Shown here: piece after piece, positions 38,001 through 47,200 of the stretch | Layout: the number at the start of each line of letters is the position of its first letter | How positions within the stretch are numbered: the first letter of the stretch is position 1 | NCBI GenBank assembly: GCA_032209605.1 | Contig: JASFXZ010000003.1 | Coordinates: 8,992,807 to 9,056,806 of the forward strand | From: Mactromeris polynyma | Lineage: Eukaryota > Mollusca > Bivalvia > Venerida > Mactridae | Length of the DNA stretch: 64,000 nt | Reading direction: 5' to 3' | Program-made: the position numbers and the translations under genes | The notes under the pieces: model-generated | The model's input: the letters and a program-made list of their open reading frames with translations, nothing else | Databases searched by the model: none | Told to the model about the DNA's origin: nothing

Positions 38001-41000
38001 TCCCCGTTATTTGGCTATTTTTTCGTGTTAATAACCCTCTTGTTTAGATTTACAATCATTTCTTTTACCCCCGATTCTTTGCCTCGCGGTGACATTGATA
38101 AATCTTGCGGAATTATTCTGTTTACACGTTGCTAAGGGTGACGCTCTGTGCGTCATTTGTCATGCATACTCGACTTATTAATCCTACGAAGTATCATTAC
38201 ACTCAAGCATGTATTAATATAATTATTTATCCTCAAGCATGCTGGTACTTTAGAACGTTTTACAAAATCTTAATTTTGGGAACTCAATTTTGTCCATTGA
38301 CTGTAGTTGAAGTCTTTATTTAGTTGCTGTAAAGCATTTATTTTTACTGTAAAAAAAACTATACATCTTTTTTTCTCCTATTAATTGCTAGTTAGGTTAG
38401 TGAGGTGTTCTTGCTGTTGAAATTGTAATTGTAATAACTTTGCACATATTTTTTTCCCATTGTTTCGTTAAATATCAGTGCTTTTTCGGTGAAAGTGCTC
38501 TTGGGTAAACACGCAAAAAGCGTTATAATTTAAATTTTTTATCCGTAGTTTTGATATTGGTGTTCAATGCCTTTAATTTCTGAAGGTTTGATAAAGACAA
38601 TAAATCAATTAGAAACAGTCGCAGCCTCTATGTTTGTGTTGATAATTTTTCTCAAAATTAGAGTGTGTTCAGGTTTTATTGTTGAAAATGAACAATATTC
38701 AAATCAGACTATGATCTTAGTATGCTTTAAGTATTTTTCATTTTAATAAATTTGATAGTATTCAAATTTACACCCTTGAATGCTCATAGTTTTGTTATAT
38801 ATAAAAAATGTTCCATTATTATTCTACCATATTAAACTGATGTTTTAACAGAAGTTCATATAACTCAGTTTACAATATGTAAGCCTTAACTTGCTAAAAT
38901 CTCACTCAGTTATAGTATAATACAGACAACAATGTGTTTTATTGTTTACGCACCAGAGCAGGCAGTTGGCAGTTTTTTATATCATAATACTTGCTGGCAC
39001 AACTGTATTCTGTATTGTTATTTTTACACTTTCTCGTTTGTTTTGAGACCTACCAGTAAATATACTCACCTGAAAATTTGGTAATTGTTTTGCATTTGTG
39101 ATGTTAATGTTTAAACTTAATTATTTTTCACCGATTGTGAAACAACCATACAACTTGTAATACAAATCACTCTCGATGACTGCTTCCTGGGTTACTAATC
39201 AGTATTGGCCCCTAATTCGGGGGTCATGAATTTTCCCAGTTCAATATTACCTAAGGCGGGATTTGAACTCGCAACATTCAGATCAGGGGTCAGGTACTCT
39301 ATCCCTAAGTCACTATGCCTCCTGTTGTGTTGATTTAGATGTCCAAAATTATTTGTTATTGTTTTGTGTATTAAGGATCCCCAAAAGTATTAAAAATTGT
39401 TTTTTGTTACTTTGGATACCCAACTCTGTTATTTAATCTTGCCAAGGGATTGAACTCTTACATGCATGAAATTTATTGTGAAGAAAGCAAAATCTATGCT
39501 CATTTTATCATTCTTACTGTCGGCTGTCTGTTTTGAAAGTCACTGAGTTATTGCCCTTTGTTGGGAAATCAGAATGCAACGTCTCTGTTTGAAGGCCCAA
39601 CCTTGGTTGAAATATCTCAATGTTAGATCCGGTCTGCCTCAGTGTTAGATCCGGTCTGCGTGGTACTACCTCAGTTCTTGATCCAGTCTGCATTGAAATA
39701 ATGCTGTAAGCTTAGGTCTGTTTACCGAAAGAATGTTTACCAAAGCTTGGTCCAATACGTTTTTATTGGTCCAGTGTGCTTTCTTGTATTGCAAATTGGA
39801 ACTACATGTATGTGCAGGCATGAGAATCGGCGGATTTGACGCTCGCAAGGGCAGTTTTTGAGATAATTTTAGATGCTTAAAGACCGCATGCCGAATTTTC
39901 AGCTTATTTTGAAATTTTGCATTCTCATGCCTGTATGTGTAAATTTCAGGATGACATATCTGGCGATTACCGTCGTATCATCCTCGGAATGATTGGTAGT
40001 GGCTACTAGAACCAGGAACCACAACCCTACTGTATGTGGTTCATTATAACTATACTTCTTTCGTCACCTTTACACTACTATCCCTTGTTGAAGATTTTTG
40101 TCTAAAATGAATTTCTCTCCTTGTCTCCTCCCCTGCATTTCGAGGGTCGAGCGCAAGACTATCCTTACTCCTATGTATGTAAATAGGAGCTAGTATAGTG
40201 TTGCACTGAACCCTCGATTTGTAGGGATTTCATCTAAAGAAATGATATCAATATGTTTTTCTATACAAATGAGTTGATCTGATATTGATATGGATTTTGA
40301 AATATTAATACAACTGAAAAACTTATGTTTGTTTTTTGAGTGGGAGTTGATGCCTAATTCTTTTTTGGTTGTCATCATCGACTCTTAAGCGTAGTGTAAG
40401 CATTCTTGAATGTTCTAGTCATAACAGTTGCACCCTGGAATTATGAAAAATGTGAATGTCCTGTATGCAAAATTTCTTCTTCAACAAGGGATTGGAGTGC
40501 CCTGTTTTATTGTATCTATTATAACCTCTGTTTACTCTGTTTTATACAATGGTGTTCACTTGTATTAGAATGACTGCCTGCTCTGTTTATGTTACGTGTA
40601 AATTATAAATGTAACATTATTATCTATATAATTATTTTACTCAGTGTTTTATATGGTGCTATATTTTACAGTACAATTTGTTTCTTGAAATCATTATAGT
40701 AAAACTTCACCTTAAGACAACCTCAATAATAAGACCACCTCGAAAATAAGAACACAATTTTCAAGTCCATTTTCACTGTTTTGCTATTTATTCAACCTCA
40801 ATATTGAGACCACCTCAATAAGAAGACCAGTTTTCAAGGGTACCAAGGGTGGTCTGATTATTGAGGTGTTACTGTATTTTGAAAGTAAATTCTTGGCTTG
40901 CATTATTTCAATGCCTACATTCATGTAGTAGGACATTCAACTTAAGGCAGCACTCTGCGGGTGTCAAAGAGAAAGTAGTCTATAATCGTATCAAAATAGA

Positions 41001-43257
41001 GCAAGAAAGACATGTTTCTCTTTTACTCCCAACTTGCATAGTTTTCTTTATTCTTGCTTGTATTTTATCAGTGGTTTATCGTTTTTTGTTGTTATGTTTT
41101 CATTATTAAAGAAACTGTTACTAGTCGTATGAACATTTGTAACATTACAGCACATTGGTTTACATCAGCTCTCAAAAAATAATTTCTTAAAATATTAACT
41201 TTATAGCTTACCTGTAGTGTTTAGTACATGTACAACTAGTCTGTCATTGTTTCGTCTAAATTTGATTAAATTTTTATTTAAAGCTAACGTCAAAAGACTT
41301 AACCCACTATTTTGTACTTCCTTATGACAATGTAATTTGAAATGATTAATATGATTTTGACTGGTTTACTTGAGTAAAGAATGTTATAGCCTACTGTTAT
41401 CAATAGTAATAGAAGATTTATCGTAGGAACTAAATGTTTAGATACTATGTGAAATAGTGCTGGTGGGTTTGCTTTTTTGATCAGTATACTGTTTGCTTGG
41501 ATTTTTGCAGTACTAACAAAGTAACGTAATGGAAGAAAATCTTACTGTAATTTTCTTTTGAGTTTACTTTCTTCTTTCAAATATTTTACAGGTAGTCAGT
41601 GATGACAATATCATTTCTTTTCGGCATTTTTCCTATTATTCTAAATTGCTTCAATGTATGTTTTGTTGTCAAAATACCTAAATACCGCAAAACCAAAGTA
41701 AAGCAAATAGCAGCAAACACTATATAATGAGTTTTAAGGTACAAGGCTTGCATGTGATTTGTTTTTTATTTTATTATGTTTTGCTTGTTAGTAGTTAAGT
41801 CACTAACATTTTTCTTGAATAGTCATGATATTATTTTCATGGCCTTTTGAAGTAATGACATAGTTTGCTACTGTGAGGGAGACCCTATTGTATAATTGTT
41901 GGGTTTCCTGCAGTACTCGTTCTCCCTTTTAGTCATTATAAGCCCCATAAATGACCCATTTTAAAGTACAGTAAAACCTTACATAAAGACCACCCACCTC
42001 AATGTTGAGACCACCTCGAAATTAAGACCACAATTTTCAAGTCCATTTTCATGATTTTGCTCATTTTTCAACCTCAATATTAGGACCACCTCAATAAGAA
42101 GACCAGTTTTCAAGGTTCTCAATGGTGGTCTTATTATTGAGGTTTTACTGTTTCATATTTCCTTTTATAATAAGCCTTTCAAGTAACGAGTTTTAAACTA
42201 TCATATTATGTGATTTTACAGACCTGTGAAATGACCAGTTTTAAGTACTTTTGTGACAATAAATCCTGTCTTTGTTTTTATCGTAATTCGAGCCAGAATT
42301 TAGCAACATATTCTTGTTTGTACCATAGATTTAGGGGGGAAAACGCCATATTTATTGCATTCTGGAATAAATCTATTGCTGTATAGTTGTTATCTCTAAC
42401 ATAGCCCATCTGCATTAAGTTATTCTTTTATTTAACATTCCACTTTATAAATGTATCAACACAGAAAGTGTTATATACGGTAACTATACAGGGTTTTCCC
42501 TAGGATTTTCCGCTAGGGGTCCTTGGATCCTCTTCTTTGACGAATTGGGGTCCTGAGTAAATTTGTAGTGTCCCAGATGTGCAGTTTATATTTGACAAAA
42601 GTTTATTTTGGGGGTCCTAGGGATGCACAATAAGTTGAAAATGGAAGTCCCTAGAAAGAAAAGGGAGTCAGGGACTCAATATTTCTGTGTCAGGGAAATC
42701 CCTGGTGATATATTGTTAAGTTTTTATGTCACTAACAAATGTTTGGCATGTGTTCTTGTGTTGGGTAAAATGAATCTCAAATGTGACTGATTTACTTTAC
42801 ACTCAAACTTTTTTTAAGTCACAATATTTCCTGTCTAGTATTGATGATAAATATGTATTTGAGAGTTGCAGGGATCAGAGATAGTTGTTCAGGCAAAACA
42901 TTAAGTAGTCATTCTTAGTTAAACAGATGGTTTATTTTATGGCAAATTCTACAAACTTCCATAAAACAGATTATTTTAATCTGTTGCCAGGGAGATAAGT
43001 CCCAAACTAAGAAACTAGGCTACTATATAATTTTATTAATGGGGTAGTTTAGACACTTGGATAAAATATAAAGGGATGTTATGGTCTTCCTTTAGTATTA
43101 AAAAATCGGTATATTACATGTATTTTTGACGATTATCCAGTTTTTAGAAAATCCATGGAAACGAGACTCAAATGTTTTTGTTTCTATATTTCAGGAAGAT
43201 ACATCAGGAGACTATAGACGTTGTTTGTTAGCTTTAGTGAGTGGATCGTACAACTGA
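23069..43257 (+). CDS. Annexin (A7/A11-type, long Gly/Pro/Tyr-rich head), complete coding region with two alternative last exons
   Basis: Coding starts at ATG 23073 after a 5' UTR acceptor at 23068. Common exons: 23073..23201, 25565..25678, 26449..26535, 26884..27336, 27917..27998, 29542..29636, 30723..30836, 31814..31904, 32738..32817, 33258..33314, 35438..35627, 36169..36227, 36728..36850; then either 39950..40009 or 43195..43257. Residues 1-261 are a low-complexity head (GGYP, PGYSQ, PGAP); about 275-558 plus the last exon form four annexin repeats. Type II calcium loops are visible in each: GFGTD (287), GMGTD (359), RWGTD (443) and GAGTD (518), with downstream acidic ligands in SELGG, SDTSG, TEMSG and D(I/T)SGDY. 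Annexins bind acidic phospholipid membranes when calcium rises; a head of this kind is characteristic of A7/A11, acting in vesicle and granule trafficking. All 14 junctions keep frame. Predicted lengths are 577 (exon 14a) or 578 (14b). Family secure; vertebrate orthology (A7 versus A11) not resolvable here. Confidence 0.96.
23073..23201 (+). CDS. Annexin coding exon 1 (start of head)
   Basis: The acceptor ctcctttgcag ends at 23068, followed by CATT and the ATG. It encodes [20 protein letters not shown] and 23 more residues, ending QQPV in phase 0 before GTAAGT. This is the first Met in frame, and the head has the MSYPGY-type start typical of A7/A11 annexins. Confidence 0.95.
23518..23700 (-). 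mobile_element. tRNA-derived SINE, family 1, reverse
   Basis: On the minus strand it reads 'gggaggcgcagtggtcgagg' (A-box-like) and 'gaaggtcgtgagttagagcc' (B-box-like), then the family tail ending near 'gaaagcagtcatcgagagtg'. It lies in annexin intron 1. Confidence 0.75.
24412..24702 (+). repeat. Interspersed repeat family C, copy 2
   Basis: Same block order as 4752-5022, including 'gttgactgtttgaattgtca' and terminal GGCTAGTGGATTTCAGAGCC. It lies in annexin intron 1. Confidence 0.8.
25565..25678 (+). CDS. Annexin coding exon 2 (head)
   Basis: 38 codons, phase 0 at both ends: [20 protein letters not shown] onward, ending GIGFG before GTAAGT. Gly/Pro/Ala-rich. Confidence 0.94.
25947..26037. 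repeat. 91-bp hairpin (nested inverted repeat)
   Basis: The outer arms pair CACAGGAGATTGT with ACAATCTCCTGTG and continue inward through 'agttctctccctttat'. An inner perfect hairpin, GTTCTCTCCCTTT / AAAGGGAGAGAAC, offers an alternative fold. It lies in annexin intron 2; possibly a small foldback element. Confidence 0.85.
26449..26535 (+). CDS. Annexin coding exon 3 (head)
   Basis: 29 codons, phase 0 at both ends; [20 protein letters not shown] then PGAGQPQYQ. The acceptor is gtctcttcag and the donor is GTTTGT. Confidence 0.93.
26884..27336 (+). CDS. Annexin coding exon 4 (head, with 9-residue repeats)
   Basis: 151 codons, phase 0 at both ends. From 26965, 27-bp units encode [18 protein letters not shown] (twice), [18 protein letters not shown] (twice) and a longer [10 protein letters not shown]. 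The exon ends NTGYKVR before GTAAAA. Coding is supported by frame continuity; open frames on the other strand are shadows of the repeat. Confidence 0.95.
26965..27156 (+). repeat. 27-bp coding repeat in the annexin head
   Basis: Six full units and one longer unit, each with a GCxCCxGGxTAT core encoding (G/S)APGY. The nucleotide similarity of neighbouring units suggests unit gain by replication slippage; copy number may vary between individuals or species. Confidence 0.9.
27917..27998 (+). CDS. Annexin coding exon 5 (start of repeat 1)
   Basis: Encodes [20 protein letters not shown] then RKAMKGF, phase 0 in and phase 1 out (split Gly). The TLxPAxNFxAExDAxxLRKAMKGxGTD pattern is the conserved opening of the annexin core. 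Confidence 0.96.
28251..28403. repeat. Near-perfect 66-bp inverted repeat (foldback element)
   Basis: Arms 28251-28316 and 28338-28403, about 61 of 66 positions paired, separated by 21 bp. Both contain 'tttaccgatatgtagaacta' (one inverted). No second copy in the window. It lies in annexin intron 5. Confidence 0.92.
29542..29636 (+). CDS. Annexin coding exon 6 (repeat 1)
   Basis: Encodes [20 protein letters not shown] then [11 protein letters not shown]; completes the GFGTD calcium loop begun in the previous exon. Phase 1 in, phase 0 out. Confidence 0.96.
29706..29883 (+). mobile_element. MITE family B, copy 2
   Basis: Begins CAATCAGACCTCGTTTATTC and contains 'accatgtattattcaaaata'; ends 'gaatgaggtccaacag' before TA. 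It lies in annexin intron 6. Confidence 0.82.
30356..30550. mobile_element. Candidate MITE with GGGGTTTC termini
   Basis: Left GCCGGGGTTTCCACTAGG; right end on the other strand TCCAGGGGTTTCATTTGACC. The interior repeats 'agggtcaa'. About 195 bp, in annexin intron 6. Confidence 0.5.
30723..30836 (+). CDS. Annexin coding exon 7 (end of repeat 1)
   Basis: 38 codons: [20 protein letters not shown] then [18 protein letters not shown]. The SELGG glutamate is the distal calcium ligand of repeat 1. Phase 0 at both ends. Confidence 0.97.
30926..31258 (-). mobile_element. MITE family F, copy 2
   Basis: Same terminal inverted repeats as 9126-9442 (CATAGTTCCTACATCTACAA at the left end), with the interior in reverse orientation ('tgccctcatgggcataatga'). 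Flanked by TA on both sides (gtata / tattg). In annexin intron 7. Confidence 0.87.
31814..31904 (+). CDS. Annexin coding exon 8 (start of repeat 2)
   Basis: [20 protein letters not shown] then [10 protein letters not shown]; carries the type II calcium loop GMGTD. Phase 0 in, phase 1 out. Confidence 0.96.
31980..32054. repeat. Short tandem repeat, about 15-bp unit
   Basis: Five imperfect copies of 'actttagaaagaaa' in annexin intron 8. Confidence 0.85.
32339..32656 (+). mobile_element. Repeat family D, copy 1
   Basis: Starts CAGGCTGTCGAGTGGGCCCT, ends GAGTTGACAGCCTG (inverse of the start); the interior has many 'ccctacttt' motifs. A second copy, in the same orientation, is at 33514-33819. 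In annexin intron 8. Confidence 0.82.
32738..32817 (+). CDS. Annexin coding exon 9 (repeat 2)
   Basis: Split Met then [20 protein letters not shown] and MVSMAN; SDTSG supplies the acidic calcium ligand of repeat 2. Phase 1 in, phase 0 out. Confidence 0.96.
32849..33004 (+). mobile_element. MITE family B, copy 3 (left end decayed)
   Basis: Contains 'cgaatactcggtatcatctg' and 'aaatgggctatacgaaacca', and ends GAACGAGGTCAGACTG then TA. It begins about 30 bp after the donor of annexin exon 9. Confidence 0.8.
33080..33200 (-). mobile_element. tRNA-derived SINE fragment, reverse
   Basis: The minus strand reads 'agccactgaaccaagaggtc' and a B-box-like 'gttggttcaaaccca'; the tail 'ccagtactggttttt' resembles family 2. 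Confidence 0.55.
33258..33314 (+). CDS. Annexin coding exon 10 (linker between repeats 2 and 3)
   Basis: 19 codons, [19 protein letters not shown], the usual short exon linking the two halves of the annexin core. Phase 0 at both ends; donor GTATGT. Confidence 0.95.
33514..33819 (+). mobile_element. Repeat family D, copy 2
   Basis: Same interior as 32339-32656 ('gaagcatagaggtctaatca', 'tccctacttttaggta') and the same right end GTTGACAGCCTG. The left end is altered (cagtcttttaagtgggccct). In annexin intron 10. Confidence 0.82.
35110..35430. mobile_element. Decayed MITE family A copy interrupted by a younger one
   Basis: The flanks 35110-35158 ('aagaccaccattgcttctga') and 35328-35430 ('gatggtcttttagtgaag...acttttactgca') match successive parts of the copy at 58169-58328, while an intact copy sits between them. 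The outer remnant ends 7 bp before annexin exon 11. Confidence 0.65.
35159..35327 (+). mobile_element. MITE family A, copy 3 (intact)
   Basis: CAGTAAAACCTCACCTAAAG at the left, TTGAAGTTTTACTG at the right, TA on both sides; 169 bp. It interrupts an older relative. Confidence 0.88.
35438..35627 (+). CDS. Annexin coding exon 11 (repeat 3)
   Basis: Starts [20 protein letters not shown] and ends NLEIGMLAI with a split Ile. RWGTD plus TEMSG form the repeat-3 calcium site. Phase 0 in, phase 1 out. The acceptor is 7 bp after the end of a decayed MITE (see 35110-35430). Confidence 0.96.
35690..35772. mobile_element. MITE fragment related to families A/B
   Basis: Begins TACAGTCTAACCTGTCTATA and continues 'gtggtcagccatgggactga'; a right-hand 'gctatatagaggtgacc' partly mirrors the start. 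In annexin intron 11. Confidence 0.5.
36169..36227 (+). CDS. Annexin coding exon 12 (end of repeat 3)
   Basis: Split codon then [19 protein letters not shown], matching the conserved stretch before repeat 4. Phase 1 in, phase 0 out. Confidence 0.96.
36728..36850 (+). CDS. Annexin coding exon 13 (repeat 4)
   Basis: 41 codons, [20 protein letters not shown] then [21 protein letters not shown]. It ends exactly where the two alternative last exons join. Phase 0 at both ends. Confidence 0.97.
39133..39323 (-). mobile_element. tRNA-derived SINE, family 1, reverse
   Basis: The minus strand starts CAGGAGGCATAGTGACTTAG, with B box GAGTTCAAATCCCGC and a tail with 'cccaggaagcagtcatcgag'. In the annexin intron before exon 14a. 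Confidence 0.78.
39815..39933. mobile_element. 119-bp MITE with target-site duplication, next to annexin exon 14a
   Basis: Termini CAGGCATGAGAAT and ATTCTCATGCCTG are perfect inverse repeats of 13 bp. TATGTG lies directly on both sides (39809-39814 and 39934-39939), a likely target-site duplication. Its right end is 16 bp from the first base of exon 14a, so the branch-point region of that exon probably lies in the element. Confidence 0.85.
39950..40009 (+). CDS. Annexin alternative last exon 14a
   Basis: The acceptor aaatttcag ends at 39949. It encodes [19 protein letters not shown] and stops at TAG 40007-40009. It keeps the repeat-4 calcium ligand (second Asp) and the SGDYRR motif. Nine of 19 positions match exon 14b. 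Its 3' UTR would run into the following sequence; ATTAAA at about 41105 and AATAAA at 42258 are possible poly(A) signals. Confidence 0.93.
   Translation, partial: DDISGDYRRIILGMIGSGY
40697..40874 (+). mobile_element. MITE family A, copy 4
   Basis: Left TAGTAAAACTTCACCTTAAG, right TTGAGGTGTTACTG followed by TA. It lies in the would-be 3' UTR of the 14a transcript. Confidence 0.85.
41969..42150 (+). mobile_element. MITE family A, copy 5
   Basis: CAGTAAAACCTTACATAAAG at the left, GAGGTTTTACTG at the right. It is also downstream of exon 14a, about 110 bp before AATAAA 42258. Confidence 0.86.
42489..42704. mobile_element. Candidate MITE with CAGGG termini
   Basis: Left CAGGGTTTTCCCTAGG; right end on the other strand CAGGGATTTCCCTGAC. 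216 bp with internal 'ggggtcct' motifs. CAGGG termini suggest a hAT-like origin (inference). Confidence 0.6.
43195..43257 (+). CDS. Annexin alternative last exon 14b
   Basis: The acceptor tttctatatttcag ends at 43194. It encodes [20 protein letters not shown] and stops at TGA 43255-43257. Its polypyrimidine tract is stronger than that of 14a, and its sequence is closer to the usual annexin ending ([13 protein letters not shown]). Using it requires skipping 14a. A consensus AATAAA follows at 43654. Confidence 0.94.
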   Translation, partial: EDTSGDYRRCLLALVSGSYN

Positions 43258-43352
43258 CCACTGAACATATTCATGAACTTTATCTTCACTGACCACTGGA
43301 CTTATATGAACTTTATCTTCACTGACCACTGGACTTATATGAACTTTATTTT
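43254..43352 (+). repeat. 33-bp tandem repeat in the 14b 3' UTR, starting at the stop codon
   Basis: TGAACTTTATCTTCACTGAC recurs at 43274 and 43307, with a partial copy at 43340. The stop TGA and the following CCACTG lie in a truncated first unit. Confidence 0.88.
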
Positions 43353-43653
43353 TCATGCATTTCTGTGTATTTTTTTCTACCATTTTTATATTAATTTTGT
43401 TGCCATATTATTCTAGTGCTGAAAAATTATTATTTCCATAGTGTTTAAAATTTCTGATCTTAGTTATTTTGTCTGCCTGTACTTATTTCATAACCTAGTG
43501 ATTACACAGAGAATGAAATGTTATATTTGTTTGTGCAGTCTTGTGTTTACTGGATAGTAAAATGTGTCATGAAATTCGACCATCATGAAAATAAATAATT
43601 GCTCTGTGACAATACATGAGTATTATTAAGATGATGTACTATGTACAAGTCTG

Positions 43654-43659
43654 AATAAA
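43654..43659 (+). terminator. Poly(A) signal AATAAA for the annexin 14b transcript
   Basis: Canonical hexamer 397 bp after the 14b stop, followed by the T/G-rich pentamer repeat TTCTG (about 43661-43682). A second AATAAA lies at 44277. Confidence 0.6.
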
Positions 43660-44282
43660 ATTTCTGTTCTGTTCTGTTCTGTTAATTAATTATTTAGTCT
43701 GTTAATGATATTATAACATGTTTAATAAGTTAGTGGTGTTGTTAATCTAAAAAAATACGTAATTTTTAGTTATAGATATGCTTTAATACTTCAGATTGAA
43801 ATGTGTATTTATAATTAAAGCTAAATGTGTTATGAACTAAATACAAACCAACAGAAATCTCCAGAAATCAAATAACTTAATTATCGAAATGTGTTTGTTA
43901 GAGCATTTATTTCAAGTTTTACGGTATGTTTGGTCACTGTTTGAATGCTATCAAGTAACTTGTGTTCAGTTTTTGATGCCCTTCATATTATTTGCTCACC
44001 GCAATTTACATTAACTTACTCTTTTAAGGAAGGTGTTTAATTTTTTAAAATGTGTGTGTACATCGTTTTGTTAGTGACAAATAACGTAACCTCATTCTGC
44101 TATGTTTTCTGTTTTCATGAATAACTTTTTTTATATTAAAAAGTTCATATATTAAAAAGAGGGTTTATTTGCTATCTGCAGACCATACTTTGTGAAGTTA
44201 GGCTGGTGTTTCATTCTTGATTTTTTATCAATGCTCCATTGAAGTACTTATTTTGCCAACATGTCCATATATTGTGAATAAA

Positions 44283-47200
44283 ATAGTATAACATTTCAAA
44301 AAGATCTTATTTTTATTTTTTGAAGAAAGCATTAACTGTTAATTAATAAATACAACTAAGGTCTGATAAAGCTTATTAATTCATTAGCTGCCGTCCTTTA
44401 AGTATTTGGGGCTTAATCTCTCAAAGAAAATCTCACTCTACTTGGGTCAATAAACATTTTCGGAGCTCAGCAATTTTTGCCAGTCGGTCGGGAGATGGCC
44501 TAATGCTGTATTTTATATATATGTTGAGTTTGTCAGTGACATTAAGAACAATACACATCTTTTCATCATATCTTTGTTCTACTTCAGTATTTTTTACTTT
44601 TCTTGAAATTCGGTTCAATCAACATGCCAATAAGTAGCCCACTGTCATACCATTCTATTGTTTATGTGTACAATGTATTTGATTACAAGATTGAGAAAAC
44701 ACTGAAGTTAGCCTGGGTTCAGTTGTCAATATATTTTTCCTGCAGTCAGCTCCTTTTTGATGCATATTCATTAGATATTAACGCACGAGGGGGGGGGGGG
44801 TTGTTTTTCAGTGTGTAAGTGATATTAGTTATAAAGAGTTATTGTTCTTAGATCAACCCGAATATTGTGGGAGCAATTCAGATGGCGCTGTGGTGAATTT
44901 TTAGGGTTCTATGGGCTGTCCTTTTTTCGAGAGATGACATTACATCTTAAGAAGATAAACAAAATGACGGGAACCGAGGCTACACTTAAGTATATATACA
45001 TGTATATGAATATAAATGTGCATGTTTTTGTAATCATTAGTAGAATTCATTTGCATTGACGTTATAAAGTCATGTAGCTGAATTGTTTTTCATATTAAAG
45101 TTTGACAATGTATCGGGTATGTTATTTATAGCATAGATGCAGTAACAGTTGGTGCGTACGATTATTCTATCGTATTGTTCAATTTTCTTCTTTGTTTAAT
45201 TTATTGATATATGTTGTTGAAGATGTTATTACACATGAAGTTGCTCACCAATATTTGGTGTTATTTTGGTGTGCTTGAAATCAGTATTTTGTTTGGGAAT
45301 GGGTTTATTTAACTTTGATTTTTTTAAATCATAATGTCAGTTGTCATGACAACCCACTCATCAGAAGGGCAGTCAAGTGCTTCACCCGGACCCGCTTGAC
45401 CAAAGCCTGGGTTAAATGAAATCTATTTCAAGCAAGTGAAAGCCATAAAATTTCTCTTTAAGAATATGTAGACTGCAATGAGGAGGTACAGCTTTCAGGA
45501 AAGTATAAAAAAAGTTTTCAATGTGAAGACGGTAATGTGGGTGGGGATAACACGATTTGGGGAAGTCTATGTTACATGTCAATTTTAGATCATTAATTTA
45601 TAAAGAGCTTGACATTCCTGGTATTTTTTTGATTTTGAGAAAAAAAATATCTTCGTTTTGACGAGAATTCAAACATGCTCCATTACTTTCTTACACTGTA
45701 TTGAATTGAATGGAATTCAACATTGTATTCTCATGTGAATTGACTTAATTGACTCTCTGTCATAATGAACATACGTGCAGGACTTGGTGGGGAGTTACAT
45801 GGCATTGTTGTTTCACTTTAGTGAAATCTTAGTTGTGAAATGACATTGTTATTAATAAATAGGAAATGCAGCTCAAAGTGGTGTTGTAGTTATTTCAAGA
45901 TAAAAAATGCCAGTTCAACTTTTAAATAATCACTGCTGTTACAAATGACTGTGATGTCAACAGGCATGATGATTGTCTGTTGATTCACGGGTTTCCATTT
46001 CGATTTTTCTCATCTGAGACCAGACTCAAAATTGATAAAAATTATGAGATAAGTTTTTCTCAGAAAATTTTCAGGAGATCCAAAATGAGATGGTCTCAAA
46101 TTCAGACTCTGATTTGAGCAAAATCTCATGTTGAGATGAGATTTCTATTTGTGATGTTTTGAGAGATCGATGCGAATTTGCATTATGATATGTAAACATG
46201 CCCCGTGGACTTCCTCCGTGAAAAAGTTCTGCGGATTTTAAAATTTCTATTCTCGTGCTTGTGTTAATGTTTAACTTTCTTGCTGTTAATTTTTGTATGT
46301 TGAAATCTGGGTTTTGTAATGCCTATTCCAAAACAAGTTATTAAACAAGTGTGCGAGAAGTGTTAAACCTTTTCTGTTTGTTTGAAATATTTCTGTAATA
46401 GTGAATTGTTCATTTGAATGTTGACGCAACGCTAATGTTTCTGATAAAACACCAGTCAGAGTTTTGTCAGAATTTTAGTGAAAACTTGAAGGCAAATTGT
46501 AGCATAACTGTCATTTGCATAATGGTGATTTCTTGAATGAAGACAACTTGTTTCTTGATGTTTAGATATGTCATTTGGTGTCGTTTTCAATTATTTTTTT
46601 ATAGCAATACTTGAAAGTATTATGCATGATTTATATCAGCTAGATTTATCTTTTAGTATATTATTGATGTTATTTAAATGTGTGTTGTAATTTAGAATTT
46701 TCGTAAATTGAATTTGTTAGCACTTTTGTGAAATCGTTCCATTTTAACAAAGTCTTTAATTTGTGATGTTCATATTTTTGGATATATGCATTGCAGGTAT
46801 AGTGATGCCACTTTTAACTTAAAACTCCTGAGAATTTTGAATTTATGTTGAAATTAATTTGTGAAAATTGCTCAGTTGCAGATAAATCGTGATCTACTGT
46901 GTGTTTATTGTCTTTTCTTGTGATATTAAATTGTATTGTCTGTGAATTTCAAATTTTTGCTAAAATAATTTTCGCTTGATTGTATAGTTTTACATGTCAT
47001 TTACATACCATAATGATAAACTTTTCTCCTGGTTATGTATTTGGATCTTTTTCTGAATCTTGTGCACTCCTAACTTTTCAAAATGTGTTTCATTTGTGTC
47101 ACCATTAGACATGATAGTGTCATTAAAAATATAAAAGTACTATTCTTTACTAGTTAGTCAATAATAGTTTTCACTCAATTTTAATTATGTGTATATCGCA

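Noticed and set aside
45985..46250. Possible MITE with internal TGAGAT/ATCTCA repeats
   Set aside because: The two ends do not form a convincing inverted repeat and no second copy is present.
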